Of a stretch of DNA of 64,000 bases, positions 1-11,959 are shown piece after piece (positions within the stretch are counted from its first letter, which is position 1; each line of letters starts with the position of its first letter). The translations under genes were made by a program, and so were the position numbers. The notes under the pieces were generated by a model. It was not told the origin of the DNA. It searched no databases and saw only the letters and a program-made list of their open reading frames with translations. Origin of the DNA: Scolanthus callimorphus (Eukaryota > Cnidaria > Anthozoa > Actiniaria > Edwardsiidae); contig CM066916.1 of the NCBI GenBank assembly GCA_033964015.1, positions 27,173,404 through 27,237,403 of the forward strand, given 5' to 3'.

Positions 1-115
1 TACAATGAAACTCTATGTCGACCCAATTCTATAAAAACCTTCAGCTGTATATTGAAACAGGTTGCCATCTAGATTTCATAATGGAAATAACACAAGTCAC
101 TATACTTGTGTGCAG

Positions 116-358
116 ACCCTTCAAAAGATATTGGACCAGACACTACTCCTGGCCATACGGGTTGTTAAGCAGAAGGCCGCAAAGTCCAAAGTGTTCCAAA
201 TAACTCCATATTATGGGTGGAGCAATTTTGTAGAGGGTGTGAAATTCATGAAGTTTCAGGTTTACAAGATGTCCAGAAAAGGAGAAATCAAAGCTATAAG
301 CTATCGCCAACTCGTGGTAATGAAGAGTGAAGAGGGCAGGGGAAGGCTCTCATATTGA
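116..358 (+). CDS. Possible 3'-terminal exon, unknown protein
   Basis: A reading frame of 80 codons ends in TGA and follows a plausible splice acceptor (ACTTGTGTGCAG at 104-115). The peptide is basic and has no internal repeats; it contains KVFQITPYYGWSNFVEGVKF and FQVYKMSRKGEI. I do not recognise the family. The composition is more protein-like than most frames here, but the frame also stays open upstream of the acceptor to 62, so the splice site is a guess. The 5' part of any gene would lie left of the window. It could equally be a chance frame or a piece of a transposon. Confidence 0.28.
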   Translation, partial: TLQKILDQTLLLAIRVVKQKAAKSKVFQITPYYGWSNFVEGVKFMKFQVYKMSRKGEIKAISYRQLVVMKSEEGRGRLSY

Positions 359-404
359 ATGGGTGGGTTGCTCATTTAAAAAAACTGAAATTTCCCGGAA
401 AAAT

Positions 405-726
405 CCCGGGGGGGGGGGGGGGGGACTCCATATTTTTGGGGCGGGGGTGCTCGTCGTACCTTTTAGTGTTTAAAATTAGGCCTCTGGTGCCTTTTAGGGA
501 TAAAATTTGAAAACTTTCAATTTTTTAAAGATAGGTACCAGTTAGGGGCCCGTTCTAGCAAATCACGCTTGTCTGAATTCTGAATAGTCAGAAGTATTTT
601 TGCTCTCAAAAAATACAAGAGAAAATTACAAGGGAAAAATCGTCTTGTTGGTACCTTTCGGGGTAAAATCGAAGTTCCCGACGAGCACCCCAGCCCCCAA
701 AATATGGGACCCCCCCCCCCCCCCCA
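405..726. mobile_element. Foldback MITE with G-run/C-run ends
   Basis: The element opens with a run of about 17 G followed by an inner arm containing GGGGCGGGGGTGCTCGTCG. It closes with the reverse complement of that arm (CGACGAGCACCCCAGCCCCC) and a run of about 16 C. It has no coding capacity. A second copy lies at 28721-29081 and shares internal segments such as TTAGGCCTCTGGTGCCTTTTA and CTAGCAAATCACGCTTGT, so this is a dispersed family. Confidence 0.75.
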
Positions 727-2190
727 TGTTTAAATTTTGAATCCAATAGAGTTAAAAATTAATTATTGCTGAATATTAAAATCGGCCGTTTTCAATCCAC
801 AGTAAATGTATGAGCTAATTGGAGCTTCTGCCCCCAACTTTTGGTGTTCGTCCAACCGAATTGAATACTGTAAGCTTAGATAAAGGCAGAAAAATCGTAT
901 CGTTCACAATTATTTCGCCCGTTGAGATTACAAACTTAGTTAATACATGAAACAAAAACATTCACAACTTTTAAAAGCTTATAAAAATCTACTCTGCTAG
1001 CAGGGTAATAAGAATCCCAAAAGGCAATACAAATGAAAACATGGCAAATGTTTTTTAACTGTTTTTTGTAGGCTTAACTTACTTCTAGTCAGCTCTCGCC
1101 ATCCCTCCCGTCCTCGACCCGCGAAACGAAAGCACACCAAAAATCAGATAAATTCAACCAATATCTCCGGAGCCCTCTATTTTTCGTCGGTGTTCTGTCC
1201 GTGCTGTCGAATTAAGTACTGTTTTCCCAGACTGATAGCGAGTTTATGTTTCGGTTCCACAATATTTTCTTTTCTAGTAACAACTTGTTCGCCTTCGCTT
1301 CGAACATGAGACTAAGCTTGTTGTTGTTGAGGTTTCGGCTCACCGGTGTGATTTGGCGTGAATCGCTGCTTAATTACTGTCAGAGTACTCGGCGTCAAGG
1401 CTTCCCTTTCTCTGTTTTAACCTCGGCGTAGAATTTCCGTAGAATTTCACTTATGACTTGTCTTGTTTTACGATGGTAAAATCGACAACAACGTTTCGCT
1501 TGTGCTTGTGGCATCATTTCTCAAACTTCCTTATTCCCCACTCGGTCGCTTTCTTTGTGTTTTTTGCTTGTTCATTTAGCTAACTGATCACGTTCAAGTC
1601 TGAGTTTTGGCTACTGAGAGTGAAATACGGGGTTTCTTCCATTCCATGGCGATAAAGAAACGAGAGAAAGTTAGAAAAACTCGCCGAAAAATTTTTCACC
1701 GAGTGAATTCCCGCCACAAACTCGCACTAAAATGGTATCCGCGTGATCTGATTGGTCTAGCGTGGCAGCAGAGCGCCACCACGGCCAATCAGAATGAGGG
1801 CGGTAAATGTATTTGCGGCCCGCTGTTTGCCATTTGGCCCGCAAAAATAGAGCGTTTTAGAGAGGGCGGTTTACAATTTGTCGCGCGTAGTGATAATAAT
1901 GAGCCATAACCACTACTTAGATTCCAAAAAATATTTTATAACCTTCGGCTTGACAACAGTCTAGCAGTGGCGAGAGTGCGGCAGCTGGCAGATTCTCGGC
2001 ACTTTAAAACCGAGTCTCGTAGTAAGAGTAATTTCAAGCCGCGAACTGAACCGTTGTTGACGGGATACGATTCATTGGAAATACTTAGCATCACAACAGC
2101 AATGTTCGATGAGTAAAAGTCGTGATTTTCGGCTTTAGGGAAGATATAAGTCCAGTGAACATGAACTTGCGGACAGTGAACTGAGTGAAC
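727..2190. other. No gene recognised
   Basis: Only short frames occur here. A 100-codon frame at 1607-1909 begins at a non-ATG codon and has no recognisable domain. The segments around 1490-1520 and 2345-2372 share the sequence ACGTTTCGCTTGTGC and a following TTGTGGCATCATTT, so part of this stretch is a dispersed or duplicated repeat. Confidence 0.5.
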
Positions 2191-2213
2191 CTGAAGTTTG
2201 CCGCGAAGTTTGG

Positions 2214-2288
2214 GAGATTCGTATCTCAACGGTCATGAGCATTCACATCGGAGATTCGTATCTCACGGTCATGAGAGCATTCACATCG
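2214..2288 (+). repeat. Two-copy tandem duplication, 37/38 bp
   Basis: The unit GAGATTCGTATCTCA followed by CGGTCATGAG and GCATTCACATCG occurs twice head to tail, at 2214-2250 and 2251-2288. The copies differ by two small indels. It looks like a recent local slippage or duplication. Confidence 0.85.
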
Positions 2289-2453
2289 GTCGAATATTGT
2301 TCGAATTCGTACATAGTCAACCTAACTTTCAAAACACAGTGAAACGTTTCGCTTGTGCCTTGTGGCATCATTTTGTGAGACAGAGAACCAACAAACCAAA
2401 CCCTGGGACGTTTGACACATATATCAGTTTTTCCTAAGTGATTACGTCACGAA

Positions 2454-2590
2454 GTCCCCGTGGCGCAGTTGGTAAGCGCGTGACAATCTTTTAAAGTTAA
2501 GCACGATCCGGCAAGATTAGTATTTGGATGGGTGGCCGACGGCAAAGTGGATGGGGAAGGGAAAAGAAAAGCGATGTTTCGAGGGAAGGG
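2454..2590 (+). repeat. Composite tRNA-like / 5S-like SINE fragment
   Basis: At 2460-2480 the sequence TGGCGCAGTTGGTAAGCGCG matches a tRNA D-arm with A box. Directly after it, 2493-2540 resembles the 5S rRNA internal control region: GTTAAGCACGATCCGGC, then TTAGTATTTGGATGGGTGGC. No complete tRNA or 5S gene is present. Two pol III promoter modules joined like this are best explained as a SINE head or a chimeric pol III pseudogene. Similarity to 5S is from memory of the conserved box sequences, not an alignment. Confidence 0.55.
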
Positions 2591-3058
2591 GTAGGTAAAA
2601 TGAACACATAACTTAATCAACATAAATTATGCTAATGTCGAATGAGCTAACAAAGGAGTTTCTAGAGCTAACGTAGGAGTGAGTGACATCGGTCCCCACT
2701 AAAAAAGGTACTTGAATTTTACCTAATTGCACTTAAAAAACTGAAAAAAATGTTTTTTTTTTGGGGGGGGGGAGAAATAGAAATGAGACACAAATGAGAC
2801 AGAAAAACAAAATAATTTCTGTTTGAGGGGCATGCTCCCCCTGAGAAAGTTTGAAAAACTTCGATCAAGATACTTCTATTGGTATTTTGAAAGAGGTGAA
2901 AACAATGAACTACGGCAGAAACATATAACAGAGGCTCTCTTTATTCTGATCCAACAGAAATGGAAAACGTTCTGTGCACTCGGCTGAATTTCCTTTGAGC
3001 AAGGAAATATTATTGATGCATAACATTAACTTATATTTGGCTGGGGACAAACCAGTTA

Positions 3059-3576
3059 TGCACTAGTCATTGAAACCCCCACCCCTAGGGACCCGGGAAG
3101 GGTTGGGGATTTGATTTTACCCCTGAACAAAGCTGTTTAAGTCCCCACTCCATCGGAGGAAATTCCTGTGAAATGCCCCTACCCTTGGGGCTCCGAAATC
3201 ACCCTTTACTTGCAAGCATCAAAGAAAGAACACACCTTTCTATGATTGTCAAAGGGAGTGGGCCTCAGCTAGTGTGGTGTCCTATTTGAAACAAGGGATG
3301 CAAGTACAGAAAAATGCATTAAAATCGAATAATTCCAATGAATTACATCGTAGCTAACATGTAGATTTGCATGGCCAAATCAAAGTGAAAGAATTGACCG
3401 AAATAATTTATTTGAAAGCAAATAAACATTCCCCGGGGGTGGGGACACTTTCCAGAATCAAAACCGTCAAATCCACCACCCACTCTGAACAGACTCTTGT
3501 TTTAAAATGCTTTAAACCCCCACGATAACGCCACCCTTCCCTGGTCCCTAGGGGTGGGTTTCAATTGACTAGTGCA
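3059..3576. mobile_element. MITE, TIR TGCACTAGTC, TTA target duplication
   Basis: The ends are inverted repeats: TGCACTAGTCATTGAAACCC on the left and GGGTTTCAATTGACTAGTGCA on the right, each followed inward by a C-rich arm around CCCTAGGGACC. TTA flanks both sides (3056-3058 and 3577-3579). A 3-bp TTA duplication is typical of PIF/Harbinger elements. There is no transposase, so it is non-autonomous. Confidence 0.75.
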
Positions 3577-3721
3577 TTACTCACGAAGAATCAATTGAAA
3601 CACGGTCGAAGGTTTTCAAGAAATAGATAGCTATCAATAGATAGAATATTTAAAGTAATCATTCTATAATTCAATGAATGGCCAAAACACAGTTGAAAGT
3701 CTATGATCATCTTTTCTAAAT

Positions 3722-3871
3722 GGGCAATTCCAGAAAATAAAGGTACCCCCCACGGGCGGCACTAGTTTTTGACCCCCCCATGCATCCAGAATTTCCAAAA
3801 TGGTTTACCCCCCCGTGCATATAGATTCCGGGTAGGTTAAACCCCCCTCCCCTTCAGAAATTTCACTTTTA

Positions 3872-3923
<52 letters not shown>

Positions 3924-5032
3924 CCTCCGAATCCAATAATCACCACCTTGTTTATTATTGCGAGAAAAAAGGCAAAAGTTGTGGGGATTGTTGCGGGAAT
4001 TTAATATTTGCAAAGTAAAGAAACACAAAAAGCGCAAAATTTTGTTTCAGAATATTAATACAGAGCATGATAGTTTGATTTTGAAGAAAAAAAACCACCA
4101 GCATTCACAACATCCCCTGAATATGAGCTCTACATTTTTAGCGTGTTTAACTAGTAGCTAACTGGCTATTTTGTAAGATTTGAATTGTAGGGGCAAAGAA
4201 TCGGATGATATTATCACGGAAAAACTTGAGACTTTCGCCATTCGATCGTGAAATGGGTGAATAGACATTTCAAATGAAGTGTGGAAGCTATTTACTTGCA
4301 ACACACATTTTCAAATCGCTTTCTAAAACAATTTTTCCGAATATAACCAATAGGAAAACACATTAGAATGAGCTAGACCAAGCTTGGAAAGCCTAGTTGT
4401 TACTTTTTGCGGATCTTCGAATATTTGAGGCTTAGGAAAAACCCATATAGAAACTCTAAAAAGGAGTAAAAGAAAACATATTATTCAACATGCATATTAC
4501 ATGTACCATTTTTGAGAAACGTTTAATAAACTATACCGTGTTGTTCCGGGATTTCATTAGATATGTTAGGGAAAGTTGCGGCGGGTTTTGGTGAAAGTCG
4601 CGCGTCCATGCAAGCTCTACTTATCACGTATCGCCAACATCCTTTATATTAATTTCAATGTGTGATTGTACAAAGTTGAACCTGCTGCGTGATCGAACTA
4701 ACAGTCGAAATCAGTAGAAAATTATGGAGATTCTGTCTTAGAAGGGACAAGTACGAACTGGCAAGCATTCTCTATCTATCGAATGGCGGCGAAGACTGTT
4801 TTTTCCGCGAGTGAAATGACGTTATTTTCTTTCTGAAAACGCTATTTTAGCAGACTGAAAACACGCGAACTCCTTCAGAAGTTGGGCATCTCAGACCCCC
4901 CCTTGTGACAAGAAATCCAGCTTCGAAAACCCCCCCTTGCAATCAGAATTCCGAGCTCTTAAACCCCCCCATCCCTTCGGAATTTCCAAATGCCGCCCGT
5001 AGGGGGGGTACCTTTATTTTCTGGAATTGCCC
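3722..5032. mobile_element. Non-autonomous DNA element, GGGCAATTCCAG ends
   Basis: Inverted ends begin GGGCAATTCCAGAAAATAAA and continue through AGGTACCCCCC(A/T)CGGGCGGCA on both sides. AAT flanks both ends (3719-3721, 5033-5035), a 3-bp target duplication. The subterminal parts contain repeated C-rich lines (CCCCCC plus GAATTTCC), including a run of roughly 48 C near 3873-3920. No transposase frame is present in about 1.3 kb. The end sequence resembles that of the element at 48138-48436. Confidence 0.75.
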
Positions 5033-5035
5033 AAT

Positions 5036-6300
5036 CGTACGGCCGAGGAATCAAATTCCCTGAAGAGATCGTCTAGTCAGAGAAAATATTTCTCATAAAA
5101 CAAAAAAACATTCTTACCGAAGAGCTTGCAGTTTAATCGACTTCATACTGAATGTTTGTCCAACTCCAGCGAACAGTGAGTTTCCAATCCACACCGCACC
5201 ATTATATCCGTGACTTTCAAGCTATTCCATGTCTTTAGGGAGCTGAAGAACCCACAAAACATGGCAAAACACGAAACCTCCCGCGCTCGATTTGGGGCGC
5301 CATTGTTGTTGTACTGTAACTCGTGACAAACGTTTTCAGTTCCTGTGAATTCAGCTATAGTCCTGACACTTTCGCATTCAGTGGAGAAGTAGAACATATG
5401 TCTAATTAAATAGAATTGCAGCCTGTATTTTTCCTCGTGAAAACGACTCCTCTCGAAACAAACAGAGCAGGCTGTCGTGTGTAGGAACTTGACTATACTG
5501 ATACAACTACAACTCTTGCCGCTTCGGGTCACGTGGTGGTCATGAACAAAGACGTTTGTCAATAGAAACTTTGAAACTTGTTTCCAGTTATTTCCGCTTC
5601 CTGTAAAGTGAAGTGATTTGAGATCCAGAACTAGAGATCCAATTATACCACGCTCGGTGTCGGCGCTCGTCAGGCGTTGTGTCGTTCAAGGACTTCAAGG
5701 TACCAAAAGTTTCTCTTTCAAAAAATAGTGTTAGTCCATCAGCTGTTGAGGAGAGCCGAAAATAGGGAACAAACGAAACCGTTTCCATGTTAATCCTCGA
5801 CTATCGAGTAGTCTCAAAAAGATATGATGGAACCGAGTCGGAAACGCACTCAGTTTTGCGTGGATGTTTGTTTTTCGGTGAAAAGACGATATTCACGCTT
5901 TCTACAATAAATTAATCACATTTAATATAGTAAAATTAACTTCTGTGTTTTGACATTTAAAAGTTTCTCTTTTCTCTGAAGCGAAAAGAAGCATTTTCGT
6001 TGTCTGTCTCCGCGCAAAATTCGTGGAAGGGACGTATATACACGTTCGAGAAAACTAGTTATTTGCACCTAAAGAAACTGTGATTTGGCTTTCTTAAAGC
6101 CCAAGTATTACAGAAATGTATTTCCTTGTCAATAGTCTAGAATATCAAGAAAAATTATGCTCAAAGAATTAATTTTTCGCTGGCTCAACGCGTCCCAAAA
6201 GACGGCTGGGCACATAATGTTCAGAAACCAATCAAGCGTGACGTTTTCCACGATCATGTCTCCCAAGGGAATATAACAACTGAATGGCTTCCCTGAAATT
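5036..6300. other. No gene supported; one 139-codon minus frame
   Basis: The minus-strand frame at 5143-5562 encodes 139 residues, unusually long for this AT-rich background, with several Cys residues but no motif I recognise. A donor-like GTAAGAATG lies on the minus strand downstream, near 5110-5120. I cannot tell a real exon from chance. Nothing else was seen. Confidence 0.35.
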
Positions 6301-6310
6301 TGCGCACCAG

Positions 6311-6420
6311 TTAGGGGTGGACCATTAGAAGTTGGGGGAGGGGGGGGGGGGGGGGGGGCAATTCCCCCAAAAAAATTCGTGCAAGGCCAATCCTTCCAAA
6401 TAAAATCTTGCAGAGATTCG
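6311..6420 (+). repeat. Solo end of a DNA element (GGGGTGGACCATTAGAA)
   Basis: The segment begins TAGGGGTGGACCATTAGAAG, then TTGGGGGAGG and a G run. The same end occurs in reverse orientation at 22160-22255, ending TTCTAATGGTCCACCCCTTA. Each is probably one terminus of separate degraded copies, although a single element of about 16 kb cannot be excluded from this window alone. Confidence 0.5.
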
Positions 6421-8527
6421 AGCTAGAAAAAAAAATTCCTACAAAGACATGGCTTGGGCTCTCGTTAAAAAGATGTCTGAAGTAGTTATTCCAGTAACTC
6501 CTCTATCATTTGCATTCTTTTACTTCACTTCACTTAATACTAATAAAATTTCGGCGCGCGCGCATTAAGATAACATCAAATATATAGTCGGTGACAACTC
6601 ACGCAACGAAACACTGCCCTTGCGCCGTTTGCAAGAACAAGTGTATCTTGCCAAGGAAAAACAAACTCTCCAAAAAATGCCCTGCACTGATAGGTGTAAC
6701 GGGTGGAAAATGCGCTAAACATTCAACCCGGTCAGACGGCGCGAGCGGTAACGCCGAAAAGACTAAATAGAAAATAACCGAAGGCAGTGGGCGATCGTTA
6801 GGGATGTAAGCAAGTGACTCGGGTACAGAGAATATAATTTATTCAAAACTTAACTATACAAAATAAAATTACAAGCGATGAAGAAAGGAAAATTAGAATA
6901 AAACGAATTCAAAATGTTAGACTACCGTAACTTGGCCGAAACATCTAATCCGATAAGAAAAAGCTAACAACAATACTCAGACCACGGGCACGGGAATCAT
7001 ACATACATACTGAAACAGTAGGCTGGGCCATGCTGCAGGGGCAAGCCCTGAGCTCTGCTAAAGCTGCTCTCTGTCCGTGTAACTCAGTTGTTTCTATCGC
7101 TGTGTTCTGTTGTTGTGTCTTACTGAAAATTGCCTACTATATTTATAAGATCAATGGATGTGACCCGAAATAGAACCTCTGTATGTGACAGGAAAAACGT
7201 AACGCATTCCAACAACCTACTAATATCCTGCTGATCACAGCTGTTTCGGGACCGGGATTTTCGTTATTAGAGTCTGAGCATGCGTAGCGTTTGCGGGCTC
7301 AAATAACCAGCGGCATTGCACAAAAGCTTTCAAGATGGCGAGAGTTTTGATTTGTGACTAGCGGGAAGCTGACACTAAAAGGCGAGTAAAAAAATATTTC
7401 ACGCTGTTTTCTCGTATTTTCTTTTATTGCGCCAGTGAGGGGAGTCTTTAAACTTTCATATAGGCAAAATACATGACCAGATAATGACAAAGAAACTATT
7501 ATGAACGCACTTTGTTTGGAGCGCAAATTTCGCGTTACTATTTAGCGCTATTGATCAAGAAAGAAAAAAGCAAGCTCCTTCGGAAGTTCTGAATTTTCTG
7601 AAAACAACGCTAATATCGAGAATATAATTTAGGCTTTTGTGGATACATGCGAGCTGAAAAATTTATGATACGCCGACTGGATTTCCTAAAATATTTTTTT
7701 TCTTTCTTACGATGCAGCGCCTTCATAGAACAACACGTCACTTTATTACATGCGTAGTGTCGCTTGTGCGGAAATCAACCGAGCCATCTGCGTCACAGAT
7801 GCACCAATATCTCAGCGAGTTAAATGAAATATGGATGATTGATAAATGTCAACTTATATTTCATTGAGAGATTGTCTATACATTCCACATATTTCTGCCC
7901 CCTAATCCCTGGTGCATTTTTACTTACGCCCCCCCCCCCCCCCCCCCCACCCCATGAAAAATGCGGCCCCCGGTACTTGTTAAAGACAAATTTGAGGGGA
8001 AGACATCTACAGGAATCACTACCGTAACAGGAGGAGAGCTCAATTAACGGCATGTGAAATCAGAGGAAATCAAGAATATTATATTTTCCTTGTGATTATA
8101 GTGAAAACATTGGATGAAAATTAATGTGCTTAGGCATTTCAAGTTTCTGAAAAATTCATGACAGCCATAATCAAAATGCTGTGTAAATATTGTTACTACT
8201 TAAACATGGTATACTTTTTCCTGTCAATGTTAGAACTCCCACTGTAGCCCCTATGGCTAAGCCTAGGGCTTAGAAGTAGGACTGTACAGTATTACAGTCA
8301 ATACATATGGTGTACATTTTAGGCTCTGCAGCTACTGTATGGTAGCCTAGTATCAAGTACCATGGTGCATAGAAAGCACAAGATAATGAAAGTGAAATAA
8401 AACGTACACCATATGCATTCTTTGATTAACTTCCCACAATTATCTATAAGTTTTAGATGCCCATGAAATGTAAATGTACATGTTGGAGTGAATAGACCTA
8501 CTTGGCTTGCCTGTTTGTTTTGCCCAT
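6421..8527. other. No gene recognised; short simple-sequence runs
   Basis: Frames here are short and without motifs. A C run lies near 7928-7950. The stretch 6835-6905 is AT-rich and could be an old retrotransposon end, but no open frame or repeat pair supports that. Confidence 0.4.
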
Positions 8528-8686
8528 TCAGATCATGCGGCATTCCCATGAGTATTCTTTCTTTGTTTTTCTGCTGCACACCGTAGGATATATGAATATG
8601 GAAGCAGCCCAGACAAAGAAAGATTATTGAAATGAATGCGACGTAATCTGAAATGGGACACCATTACGCCCAAGCCGAGGAGGTCT
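8528..8686 (-). mobile_element. 5'-truncated copy of the AGACCTCCTC MITE
   Basis: It matches the full element at 13743-13933 in the opposite orientation and retains one terminal repeat (GAAATGGGACACCATTACGC, then CCAAGCCGAGGAGGTCT). The other terminal repeat is lost at 8528. The shared interior includes CCCATGAGTATTCTTTCTTT and GAATATGGAAGC. Confidence 0.75.
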
Positions 8687-9068
8687 ATTTCATATGACTT
8701 TTAGTGAAACCAATCACAAAGTGATTACCCCAATTCAAATAAAACCTATAAGAGTAATTACAAAGTGATTGAAAATTGCTCCTTGATTCCAATCCCAGTG
8801 GGTTACAATGTGTATGTCCTCCTGGCTAGAAGTGCTTACGTCTCTACAGTATTACAATGATTGTGTGTAAAGTACTGTGTGTAAAAGAAGCTAGCTCACA
8901 CATACAATTTATCTTTGATTCAGGCTAGATAACTTGCCATGGCACTATAGAAACATTTCTAAAAACAACATTAAATAAAGCTGGGTGGCAAAAGGATTGG
9001 GCCCATGAAAGTTTCAATGTCCCCCAACCCCATCCAAATGCAGCAGGCATTATGTTTGTATTCACTAT

Positions 9069-9164
9069 CTATGAAAGTCTACAAAGGTGTTTGCTATCTC
9101 CATCAATATTGTCCCTGGCCCATTTAATCAGCAGAAGCAGGATGTAGCTGACAGCTCCAGCAAC
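9069..9164 (-). CDS. Possible terminal exon with a membrane segment
   Basis: On the minus strand a good acceptor (ATGCTTCCTTCCAG) is followed by 31 codons and TAG. The peptide starts VAGAVSYILLLLIKWARDN, which contains a hydrophobic stretch long enough to span a membrane, followed by a short polar tail. A possible upstream exon (about 9764-9846 minus, acceptor TTTACAG, donor G/GTATGT) exists, but its compatible frame has an internal TAA. I do not recognise the protein. It might belong to a gene starting at the candidate first exon near 20.87 kb, but nothing links them directly. Confidence 0.3.
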   Translation of the reverse strand, partial: VAGAVSYILLLLIKWARDNIDGDSKHLCRLS

Positions 9165-10300
9165 CTGGAAGGAAGCATACAATGAGTCAGTACATTATAG
9201 TACATACGGGTGTAGAGCTGATTTCATGTGATGCAGTAGTGAAACTAAATCCAATTTTAAACAAAAATTTATATGATTGACTGCATAGTTACTGTGAGTT
9301 ATGACAGCCATCTGGAATATGCTCTATTCCAGAGACCATTTCTGATATAGGGTACTTAAAAAACAGGCAAATTTCCATTCAATTATTTTTTTTTTCAAAT
9401 AAACTTGTAAATGTAAACTCAGACCCTGCTTAACCTTATCATCACATCCAGCATGCATAGTCATATAGCAGTAAAATAATGATACCCCCAGAAAACAATC
9501 CACTTTGTCTGCAGTGGATACAAGATCAAACTCAGGCTGATCAGCGACTGCTTGAGTTTTTTTTGCTGAAAAGTAGTCCTGTAATAGTCCACACTGTACC
9601 CTCAATGCATCATAACACACTAACCTACTACAAGTACTTGGGAATCCCACACTAACCTACTACAAATACTTGGGAATTAATTGGAGCCTTGCTCTGTGGA
9701 AATTCCCCCACAATGTTAAAAGAAAAATTCTAGAAACTTGCATTGACATTAATGGCTACATACCAAAAATAGATGCCAGAAGAAAAATTATTTCCCAAGT
9801 TGCACCATATGACAGATCACATTAGTCTGGTCTTGGATTTGGCTGCCATATCTGTAAACAATTGTAAATGAATTATAAACTTCCATGACAATTCTAAAAT
9901 TCATTTTATCTCAGAAATACTCTCACAGCTTCCCCTAAAATTGGTTAAGTTGCTACAAAAATTCTAAGTCAAGACAATCAGGAGGGAAGCACTGCAAGCA
10001 TGCAATAACTCCAATTTTGAAGATAAGCGAATAAGCTAAACGTCCGAAAAGCTGAAAATACAAGAATAACTTAAGCCACAGCACAACAAAGCGTGACCAG
10101 AGGGCAAAATTGTAGATAGAAGTTTGGAACAACAAACAAGTTAAATGACATGAATTTGCAAGAAGATAATACTGAATTGGCATATGTAAAGTACAGTAGT
10201 TTCAAAAATTACCTGCAGAAAAGTCTGTCGGCGTATAACGGATAAGTTGGTCGGTATCTTTCGGAGAAAGATTGAAGATTCCAGACAGGCGCGATATCCT
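9165..10300. other. No firm gene; AT-rich, possibly intronic
   Basis: The only duplication seen is a local one: CACACTAACCTACTACAA(G/A)TACTTGGGAAT occurs twice at about 9617-9678. The minus-strand frames (for example 9324-9650) have no recognisable motif. Confidence 0.4.
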
Positions 10301-10308
10301 ACAGTTTT

Positions 10309-11957
10309 CGTTTATCCGATATTTACTTGATAATTATCTTTTGTCTATTATCGGATGTTTATCAGATACTTGATTCAAGGAAGATATTATCAGATATTTA
10401 TTCGATAATATCATAGGTTGTGAGGGTTGAACTATAAAGATTAATGGAAATCTAGTATTTGATATTTATCGGATATTTTCACCTTGCAACTGATAGTTAT
10501 TGTTTATCCGATATTTACTTGATAATTATCTTTTTGTCTATTATCGATTGTTTATCAGATACTCGATTCAAGGAAGATATTATCAGATATTTATTCGATA
10601 ATATCATAGGTTGTGAGGGTTGAACTATAAAGATTAATGGAAATCTAGTATTTGATATTTATCGGATATTTTCACCTTGCAACTGATAGTTATTGTTTAT
10701 CCGATATTTACTTGATAATTATCTTTTTGTCTATTATCGGATGTTTATCAGATACTTGATTTAAGGAAGATATTATCAGATATTTATTCGATAATATCAA
10801 TTGTTGTAAGGGTTGAACTATAAAGATGAATGGAAATCTAGTAACTGATATTTATCGGATATTTTCACCTTGCAACCGATAGTTTTCGTTTATTTGATAT
10901 TTACTTGATAATTATCTTTTTGTCTATTATCGAATGTTTATCAGATACTTGATTTAAGGAAGATATCAGATATTTATTCGATAATATCATAGGTTGTGAG
11001 GGTTGAACTATAAAGATTAATGGAAATCTAGTAACTGATATTTATCGGATATTTTTACCTTGCAACTGATAGTTTTCGTTTATCCGATATTTACGTGATA
11101 ATTATCTTTTCGTCTATTATTGGATGTTTATCAGATACTTGATTTAAGGAAGATATTATCAGATATTTATTCGATAATATCATAGGTTGTGAGGGTTGAA
11201 CTATAAAGATTAATGGAAATCTAGTAACTGATATTTCTCGGATATTTTACCTTGCAACTGATAGTTTTCGTTTATCCGATATTTACTTGATAATTATCTT
11301 TTTGTCTATTATCGATTGTTTATCAGATACTTGATTTAAGGAAGATATTATCAGATATTTATTCGATAATATCATAGGTTGTGAGGGTTGAACTATAAAG
11401 ATTAATGGAAATCTAGTAACTGATATTTATCGGATATTTTTACCTTGCAACTGATAGTTTTCGTTTATCCGATATTTACGTGATAATTATCTTTTTGTCT
11501 ATTATTGGATGTTTATCAGATACTTGATTTAAGGAAGATATTATCAGATATTTATTCAATAATATCATAGGTTGTGAGGGTTGAAGTATAAAGATGAATG
11601 GAAATCTAGTAACTGATATTTATCGGATATTTTCACCTTGCAACTGATAGTTATCGTTTATCGGATATTTACTTGATAATTATCTTTTTGTCTATTTTCG
11701 GATGTTTATCAGATACTTGATTTAAGGAAGATATTATCAGATATTTATTCGATAATATCATAGGTTGTGAGGGTTGAACTATCAAGATAAATGGAAATCT
11801 AGTAACTGATATTTATCGATATTTTAACCTTGCAACCGGTAGTTTTCGTTTATCCGATATTTACTTGATAATGATCTATTATCATATGTTTATCAGATAC
11901 TTGATTTAAGACAGATATTATCAGATAGTTATTCGATAATATCATAGGTTGTAAGGG
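10309..11957. repeat. Satellite array A, about 192-bp unit, 9 copies
   Basis: Units start with GTTTATCCGATATTTACTTG at 10309, 10502, 10695, 10888, 11078, 11270, 11462, 11655 and 11847, a period of 190-193 bp. Each holds several GATA/TATC-rich near-palindromes (for example TATTCGATAATATCATAGG) and a GGTTGTGAGGGTTGAAC segment. Copies differ by scattered substitutions and small indels. No coding potential. Confidence 0.95.
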
Positions 11958-11959
11958 TT

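Noticed and set aside
2454..2545. Functional 5S rRNA gene
   Set aside because: Only the internal control region resembles 5S. The 5' third is replaced by a tRNA-like head and the 3' stem is absent.
4783..4840. ATGGCGGCG start with a short frame, possible first exon
   Set aside because: Lies inside the 1.3-kb non-autonomous DNA element, ends after 17 codons and has no donor at a sensible position.
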